Source of the DNA: Pseudo-nitzschia pungens
Lineage: Eukaryota; Bacillariophyta; Bacillariophyceae; Bacillariales; Bacillariaceae
DNA length: 64,000 bases
Assembly (NCBI GenBank): GCA_037355855.1
Contig: CM074767.1
Coordinates: forward strand, 620,001-684,000
Direction: 5' to 3'
How positions within the stretch are numbered: the first letter of the stretch is position 1; each line of letters starts with the position of its first letter. A model generated the notes under the pieces. That model had not been told where the DNA came from. It worked only from the letters and a program-made list of their open reading frames with translations, and searched no databases. The translations under genes were made by a program, and so were the position numbers. Of this stretch, positions 57,684 to 64,000 are shown piece by piece.

Positions 57684-58600
57684 ATGAAGATATTCAAGGT
57701 GGTGCTATGATCTGTGCTAAGGCTCCTGTGTAGGAGAGTGTACTGGGGCTACAGGCAGCAGCCCCCAGTAACTGACTAACAGGTGCTGAGCTGAGTGCTA
57801 GGGCTGTGTGCTAATTGGTAGCATACAGGCTTAGCAACAGGCTTAGCAACAGGCTTAGCAACAGGCTTAGCAACAGACCTATCCTGATTTAGTATGCTTG
57901 CTAGCAGAGTTTACTAGGGTCGTCGCGTACGATTTGTACCAATCGTACGTACCCCGAGTAAAGCACCTTTTTATGGTGTAGCTAAATGCTACAGGGTTAG
58001 GGTTGCTAAGGCTACGAGATACTGGAAGATGCTAACCTACCATGATAACAATGCTAAGATACGATGCTACCGCCGGGGCCAGGTCATTGGTGTATAATAT
58101 GTACCATGACTGGATGCCCGGCCCAAACAGTTACCCAACGCGCTAGCATAAGTGAGCTAGCATACGATTGGATCGCTAATAATTAAGCGAAGCTTAATTA
58201 AGCGGAGCTACGCTACGCTACTCCGATACGCTACCCGTAGAATACAGTACCAGAGCTACAGAGCTCTGTTATTATACGAGTTATCGGAGCGCTGTCACGA
58301 TACGATACAGAGCTGAGCGCTTTGGCTCAGCTCCCCTTTATTCACTCTTTTCTTTATGCTCTAAAATAAACACGCCTATCATGCCCTCCTATCGATCGAT
58401 TCCGATGTACCTCTAGGGAAGTGCCTTGTATTGCTTGAGCGTATGCAATAGACCTTGAACAGTCCACTGTAGACTCACGATTTGCCAGGACTTTACGTCC
58501 TATTATTGTTAAGGCTTTCCCCTATTTTTTCCAGTACGCAGTACAAGATGTTTATCTACGATTAGACCCCGAAGACCGCTGACGAGCGGATATCAACGCA
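57684..58600 (+). repeat. right LTR
   Basis: 917 bp, the same length and, wherever compared by eye, the same sequence as the left LTR. Followed at once by AAAGT. Confidence 0.92.
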
Positions 58601-60287
58601 AAAGTGCCTAAATTACGCCTCCCGGAATGTTTTACTTGAAGCCCATACAAATTCTTATTTATGTCTTTGGTCTCGAGATACCAAAGAAGCTTCAAGTCTC
58701 ATTCAATTTTATGGATAGTACGACATCAAACATGAACATGAACGTCTATCAGTCCCAAATAAAAAGTACAAGAAGTAAGAAAACACTTTACTTGATCTTA
58801 TTCACTATTATTTGTTGGAATAGGTTGAAAAGTACGTATATTTGTAGGTTTTAAGTGTTCTCGCTAACTGTTATTTCTCAAGGAAAAAAAAATGAGTATT
58901 CCCTTTTCTAACAATTTTCTGCTCTCATTTGGTTATTCACTCGACCTTACTATACATCTGCTAGTAAAGACAATTCTTTCTCGTGCATTCTCGTGTAATC
59001 ATGTATTTCAATCTTGTGATCTGACAACTGGTTGTCATGTCATGTCCTTGTGTTTACCTTTGGTTGGTTTGTGATTGCTTTTGTCAACTTTGTTGTCAAT
59101 ATTGTTATCTAATATTCTTGATTGATCTGTCATGTAGTGATTGTTGTGTATTTTCGATGTTCTCAATGTAATCGTATAAATAAATATAATTCCACATAAT
59201 TCTCCGACTCATTCGACCCGGTTAATCATTTTCATCTCATCCGACATTATTCTAACATCACTTATCTGCTATGATACGGTATCACCCGTCTATCAGTCCC
59301 AAATACAAAGTGCAAGAAGTAATAATTACATCACATAATCTACAACCGAACCAACAATATTGACACTGACTTGGCAGTTCCATACGGTAACCCAATCCGA
59401 TGGACGAGCACATCCCACCGCCTGGCAGTAGCGAATCTTCCGCGACGCTGCCCTAAGGACGGTTCCGCATGAGGCATTCGGGAATCGACGTTCATGCTCT
59501 ACACGATCCAATGGAATTCGGACTCAAAACCAAACTTATGTTCTAAAAGTTGCGAATGCAGAGTATCTGAGTGCCAACACAACATAATGACCGTAGGAAG
59601 AATGACCCGCTAGACGATCGCACTCATTTAGGACCATGGTAGGGCGAACGCACGTCATGGTCCGAGCAACTCGATCACGACACTCGTCGATACATTATTT
59701 TTCTTTCCATTTGCCCGTTCGTTCGATATTAGTTCTGTCGTCGCTCTGTGGATCATTATGTTCTGAATTATGAATTAATGGTTAATGATGATTCAAAACT
59801 AGTGATCGAGATCAGTATCTAAGCGTTCCCTCGTCAAATCTTAGTCATAATAAAAGTGTGGGACTGAGCTTGTACCCCGGAACGCAGCAAGCGGCACGAG
59901 CAATCAGCAATTGGTCGAGAGCATCGCGCCGGCCGGGAGGGTTCTAAGAGTCATTGCTGCGTTTCCACTGGAATGAACTCGAACTTTCGTCACCACGGCA
60001 GTTGGTGGTCGACGCGAAATTTCATCCGACTGCAAGCGCCAGGATTTCCCTTGATGAACAGAGGATGAGAACACACATGGGTCAGTCGAGTTGTTGGGCC
60101 CTCCACACATGTCATGTGTGTGAATCCCCTGCGGTAGGTTGGAAATGTAATTTACAATTGGTTGTGTGTGTGTGAGTGTGTGTGTGTTGGTGGTTGTGCG
60201 TTTTGTTAGTAACGTGTTTCACATTCCCAAAAAAGAGTAGGAAGCTTATCCCAGCAGATGCAGGGCGAAGGAATCAATGGTACCGTA
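58601..60287. other. gene-free stretch downstream of the retroelement
   Basis: No supported gene. A 35-bp imperfect direct repeat occurs at 58744-58778 and 59288-59322 (GTCTATCAGTCCCAAATA). A (GT)n run lies at 60165-60190. A short minus-strand frame at 59904-60110 has no recognisable match. Confidence 0.5.
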
Positions 60288-60797
60288 TCAAAGCAACTGT
60301 GCGGTTATCGTCGTTGGGACAGCAGAACAAACTATAACGTACCACAATTCTAGATTTCGTCGAAATGTTTCAAAGCACGAGTGCTTTCTTCCGTGACTTA
60401 AGAAGAAGTACGGCATTATTTCTTTCACAAATCGTTTTTCGTCGTATATTTTGAAGGAATTGTTGGTTGGCAGCCAGCTGATGACGGTATTATTTCGTTC
60501 CGCCTTGATAGCCTCATCGTTGCAAGGGTCGGAAGCCCTTGTGTCACTGTGATCTCTGTTCTCGTCTTCTCCGTTTCTCTCGTTTTCCTTGTTGGGATGT
60601 GGGTTATTCCTTTTTCTCTCTAATTCATACTTTTCCAGCATTAGATGAAGTTTCAGAGGAAACGACAAAAGGAGTAGCCCTCTTGGATCTCGGACTCGGT
60701 ACTTTGAGTTGGGATGGTAGTGGCACAAGCCGTCTCGTGGTTTTGTTGAATCGATTGGCGGGTGCACCCTTTGTTTTTTAGCTTGGATAGGCGGCAT
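60288..60797 (-). CDS. heat-shock-factor-type DNA-binding domain protein, short
   Basis: 169 residues from the ATG at 60797. An upstream ATG at 60929 would include a heptamer repeat and is less likely. The HSF domain reads FPLKLHLMLEKYELER, then a ~40-residue charged insertion, then NTVISWLPTNNSFKIYDEKR, FVKEIMPYFF and HSCFETFRRNLELW. The insertion in the wing/turn region is typical of diatom HSFs. After LELW the usual GF and the rest of a factor are missing. Either the gene is truncated, or GTACGT right after LELW is a donor and a further exon was not found. Function as a DNA binder is plausible only if the domain is complete. Confidence 0.65.
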   Translation of the reverse strand: MPPIQAKKQRVHPPIDSTKPRDGLCHYHPNSKYRVRDPRGLLLLSFPLKLHLMLEKYELERKRNNPHPNKENERNGEDENRDHSDTRASDPCNDEAIKAERNNTVISWLPTNNSFKIYDEKRFVKEIMPYFFLSHGRKHSCFETFRRNLELWYVIVCSAVPTTITAQLL

Positions 60798-60848
60798 AGT
60801 TTCGTCGTCACCATTGCTCGACACAAGAATTTTTAAGGCTTTCAAACG

Positions 60849-60910
60849 GTGAACAGTGAATAGTGAATAGTGAATAGTGAACAGTGAACAGTGAACGGTG
60901 AACGGTGAAC
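60849..60910. repeat. heptamer tandem repeat GTGAA(C/T)(A/G)
   Basis: Nine copies of GTGAACA, GTGAATA or GTGAACG just upstream of the HSF start codon, in its likely 5' UTR or promoter. Confidence 0.85.
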
Positions 60911-61497
60911 ATGATGCATGATGTGTCAAACACTCTCAAATTAACGGAGGTACTGACGATCACTGTATTGTTAGATAATAAGTGTTTTACAAAGTGACAG
61001 AAAAGAACCATTCTTTATTCTCTACTTGCTCTTCTATGTTCCTCGTTGAGCTGTTCTTTTTCTTGCTTACAAGAGCTCTTCCTCATTCTTTGAGTCATGC
61101 ATACCAAAATGACTAATGCGCGCGTCGATTCAAAAGAAAAGAACATACTTCGTATTAGGTGACCTTAAATCAGTCTCGTTTGTCTGTTCCAGTATCATCT
61201 GAGTGAGTCACTGATGTGAAACCATTACTAGTATTTCATTCCATGCCGCAAGTAAGGTTACCGGTAGTCACGGTCATGATCCAAAGAAAACATATTTTAA
61301 AAGTGTACGTACGTGTAAGGTTACCGTACGAAGTACGAAGTATTTTGAATTCGAAGTCCTTGTACCCTAACTTACTCGTTCTTCCCAGAATTGATCTACG
61401 GTACATTATGTACCGTAAATTACTGTACCGTATGAATATTGAATATTCCCTGAAGCACCGGAATGAATGAATCATCTACGGTAAATTACCATACTCG
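60911..61497. other. intergenic, HSF 5' side
   Basis: No gene seen. GTAAGGTTACCGGTAGTC and GTACGAAGTACGAAG strings at 61250-61345. Confidence 0.5.
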
Positions 61498-61592
61498 TAC
61501 TACAAAATTCCTAACAGCTGTCCGTTGGTTCTACGCACGTATGTACTAATTTCTACGTGGACTTGAGGACAGCTGTTAGGAACTTCGTAGTA
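61498..61592. repeat. 95-bp inverted-repeat element, copy 2
   Basis: It starts TACTACAAAATTCCTAACAG and ends with AGCTGTTAGGAACTTCGTAGTA. Same plan and core (ACTAATTTCTAC) as the element at 14110-14214. Confidence 0.75.
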
Positions 61593-62155
61593 AGATTAAG
61601 TCTTACGTAGCACCTTTTACAAGGTCGGATTGATTGATTCTCCTCATCAGGGTTTCTGCTACCGGTGGTAAGAGTACGAATGTCAGGTAACCTTATTCGT
61701 ACAGATGCATCCGATTTTTAAGTTCCATCGAAATTACTTGTACAAAATAGTCCGAGTACCGGTACGGTAGAACTTAACCCCGACTTCGATTGTCGTACTG
61801 GTAATTATGCGTTCGCAATCGATGTCAATCAATCTATCAATCTTACGCCCAATTTTGCAGCAATTGGTCGACAGACTAAACCGGTATCTTGCATACGGAC
61901 GAAAAAGTTCTTCGAGAAAAGAAATTTGTCAATCATCGTAATAATGTTTTGAGATAGTAGCTTGGATTTGTTTCCGATCTGCTCTTCAATTTATTCCCGG
62001 CATTCAATTGATGCACCTGTATTCTGCTTGTACCGGTATCAAGCTTCGAAAGTCCGAGGCAACGATCCCTAAAAACGAACTTCTCGATTTTAAACGCAGA
62101 GTAGACGAAGAACAAAAGATCAAAACCGATTTGTCCAACGACACTGTTCGGAATC
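61593..62155. other. intergenic, promoter side of the channel gene
   Basis: No gene seen. Short GTACCGGTAC strings only. Confidence 0.5.
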
Positions 62156-64000
62156 ATGGTTCTTCGCGGTCGGAAGCATACATTTGTTGCCGTTTCATTC
62201 CTGGGATTGATGACTCTCTGTCCCTTGCGCTGTTTAGCGTCGAGACAACCGCTTTTGAGGGATGTGTTGAAAAATCGGAATTGGAATCAAGCCGTGGTGA
62301 GGGAAGAGGAAGAAATGGGCGTGGCTTCGACCCCGGATCCGAGGTCGGAAAAAATGCATTCATATCGCTATCAAACTCACAAACAAGATCGGCGAGTGCT
62401 TCAAGGTGATTCCAACGCCGACTGTGCTCTATGCCAAGGACTTCCCATGCCGGAACCGGACAAATTTTTCGAAACCATGAACGGGACGTGCTCCGATGTC
62501 AACAATTATTTTCTATCCGACGCGTATAGACCGTTGCATGGGTGCCTCTCTGACGCGGGATTCAATCTTTATTTCGATTTATGCTGTAAGGCATCTGTCC
62601 CACAGTACGAATGCGAAACAAACATCCATGATCTTTTATTCGGACTCGACTACAATTCGGCGGTCCCACCCATCACAGACGGCGATAATCCACTCAAAGT
62701 AATTGTCTTTCTTCAATACGAAACTGTTGAAAACATCGATGTAGAAGAAGGTACAGCAACTCTATTTGTAACACTTGTGCTCGAATGGGTCGATCCGCGT
62801 TTGAAGTGGGAAGTTGAGGATTACGATACCTGCAGCAATCGAATCAATGTCTTCGCTGGACACGAAATAGAGCAAACCACGATTTGGGTGAGTACGTATA
62901 CATTGATCTGTAGAATTGGTTCTCCTTAAAGGTACAAAAATTCTTCCCTTTGATATGGTTGATTTTGAAATCTCAACTCGCTTCGATGTTCAGTTTCCAG
63001 AATTTGATCTTCTAAACGTGATCGAAGGTGTTCAGAGCATGCCTACTAGGAAGGCGTCGGTCTTCAGCGACGGGACTGTAAATTTTGTCGTGACCGGTAG
63101 ATTGACAGCATTTTGCGCATTTTCGGGGCTTGCAAATATTCCCTTTGATATATTAGGTTGCCAATTACTGATTGGTCCCACCATACGAGAAGATTCTCCG
63201 AAGATCGAATACGAAATCTTATTTCCTGAATCCGTGCATTTCGGCGGCTTCGAAGGTGAGCTCGAATCTTTTTTTTCTGAATGCAAACGTCTCGTCCTGG
63301 CCAACGTTTCAGGTGGCAATGCTACACATATCTCGTCTTCTCAACCCTTTTCTTCACTACATTAGTGGTCTACAACGAATGGAAAGTGATCCCGGAACTT
63401 GCCGAGAAAGGAGAGATTTTCAACGGCAGTGCGTTCTACTTCAATTTTTATTTTCAGAGGGCAAAGAAACATTACGTAAAAAGCATTTTGGTGCGTGCTG
63501 ATCTCATTCGACGAAAGCACTTCGAACAACGTCATGAACCTTTCACATCGATTGAAGAATGCATGAAAATCCAATTCGTTTACTCCGACTTCTCTTGCTC
63601 ACTCACTCACTCACTCACTCACTCATTCTCACACACGCTTTCTCACTTATTTTGATTGAATGTCCAGATCCCCACCATCATATTGACATATTCGAGTTTC
63701 TTCACATTCTTCTTAGATCTTCGCCTAGGGTATGTGCAGTATACGTGTAGATACCCGGTAACGACAATCCAAAAGTGAGGTGGCAACGATCTGCCCCCTG
63801 TTGCTGACTCTTTACTTTTTCTTCGTTTCTTCCTACTTTTCTCACTCTTTCGTTGCATTCACAGGGAGCGCTTGGGGTACGGAATGGCCCTCGCGTTGGT
63901 TGTCGTTGCCCAACAAATTATTACGAGCGACATGCTTCCTGTGTCTGACGAGAGGCTGTGGTTGGGGACATTTGTGGAGTTCTCGTTCTATTGGGTTCTT
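62156..64000 (+). CDS. Cys-loop (pentameric) ligand-gated ion channel-like, 3' end outside window
   Basis: Exons: 62156-62887, 62932-63255, 63313-63490, 63668-63729 and 63865 to the edge. Signal peptide FVAVSFLGLMTLCPLRCLA, then a Cys-rich N-terminal part (CALCQGLP...CCKASVPQYEC). The ligand-binding beta sandwich holds TLFVTLVLEWVDPRLKW, TTIW, KILPFDMVDFEIS, FVVTGRLTAFCAFSGLANIP and FDILGCQLLIGP; the CAFSGLANIPFDILGC stretch is the Cys-loop, with Cys at each end. YFNFYFQRAKKHYVKSIL precedes the first membrane helix, IPTIILTYSSFFTFF. LGERLGYGMALALVVVAQQI looks like the pore-lining second helix and GTFVEFSFYWVL the third. The phases at the first two introns each miss one base for the expected protein. 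A plasma-membrane receptor channel is inferred; ligand and ion are unknown. Confidence 0.75.

Larger units (their letters stand above)
49333..58600 (+). mobile_element. Ty1/copia (CoDi-like) LTR retroelement, defective interior
   Basis: 9,268 bp with two 917-bp LTRs in direct orientation, flanked by the 5-bp duplication AAAGT (49328-49332 and 58601-58605). The interior starts TTTATCAGACCC, a likely primer-binding site of the copia type, and ends in a G-rich CACGGGGACT, a possible polypurine tract. Coding remains are a gag start fused to reverse transcriptase end/RNase H start (51124-52257), protease (about 53280-53450), integrase (53600-54960), the integrase-RT linker region (55056-55454) and RNase H end (56578-56922). 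The RT catalytic core is missing and the RT-end segment sits upstream of protease, which is not the normal gag-PR-INT-RT-RH order. The element cannot be autonomous, yet its LTRs look identical on reading. Confidence 0.9.

Noticed and set aside
59904..60110. 68-codon minus frame downstream of the retroelement
   Set aside because: Too short and without similarity; left as unassigned.

Overview
The window reads as nuclear DNA of a diatom, probably a raphid pennate close to Pseudo-nitzschia or Fragilariopsis. The evidence is: short GT-AG introns, ASAF-type plastid targeting motifs, a Pseudo-nitzschia-like ferritin, a diatom-type Ty1/copia (CoDi) element, an HSF with an acidic insertion in its DNA-binding domain, a eukaryotic tRNA-Trp, and intergenic DNA full of short palindromic GTAC/GTAAGGTTAC strings.

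Layout. 0-3 kb: 5' part of a SHLQKY-type Myb gene on the minus strand, cut by the window edge. 3-6.5 kb: gene-free, with a large fold-back of TGTCCTCAA units and two nested Stowaway/mariner-like MITEs. 6.5-9.1 kb: a helicase-associated (HA) domain gene. 10.6-11.6 kb: plastid-type ferritin. 12-13.2 kb: a basic protein with a mitochondrial-looking N-terminus. 14.7-17.4 kb: an MFS transporter. 18.4-19.6 kb: a plastid-targeted SAM methyltransferase. 20.8-22.9 kb: a secreted alpha/beta hydrolase. 24.9-27.9 kb: a viroplasmin + HA + Tudor-like protein. 28.3-29.1 kb: a plastid-targeted GNAT-like protein. 30.4-33.5 kb: a SET + spermidine-synthase-like + possible AdoMetDC-like fusion. 35.5-37.5 kb: an NTT-like transporter. 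39.8-41.2 kb: an acidic coiled-coil protein. 42.4 kb: tRNA-Trp. 43.0-43.7 kb: a secreted DUF2237 protein. 43.8-48.3 kb: a WD-like + charged helix + AT-hook protein. 49.3-58.6 kb: an LTR retroelement with both LTRs of 917 bp and an AAAGT target duplication. 60.3-60.8 kb: an HSF DNA-binding domain. 62.2 kb to the end: a Cys-loop ligand-gated channel cut by the right edge.

Genes are single units on both strands with no operon logic, and no joint pathway is evident. The features most worth checking are a set of apparent single-base frameshifts inside otherwise conserved domains, most reading as one extra base (+1); the retroelement, whose interior is scrambled while its LTRs look fresh; two fused architectures (viroplasmin-HA-Tudor and SET-PABS); and several inverted-repeat elements, one family of which shows compensating changes between arms.

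Exon limits were placed by reading splice sites and protein continuity by eye. No similarity search was run.
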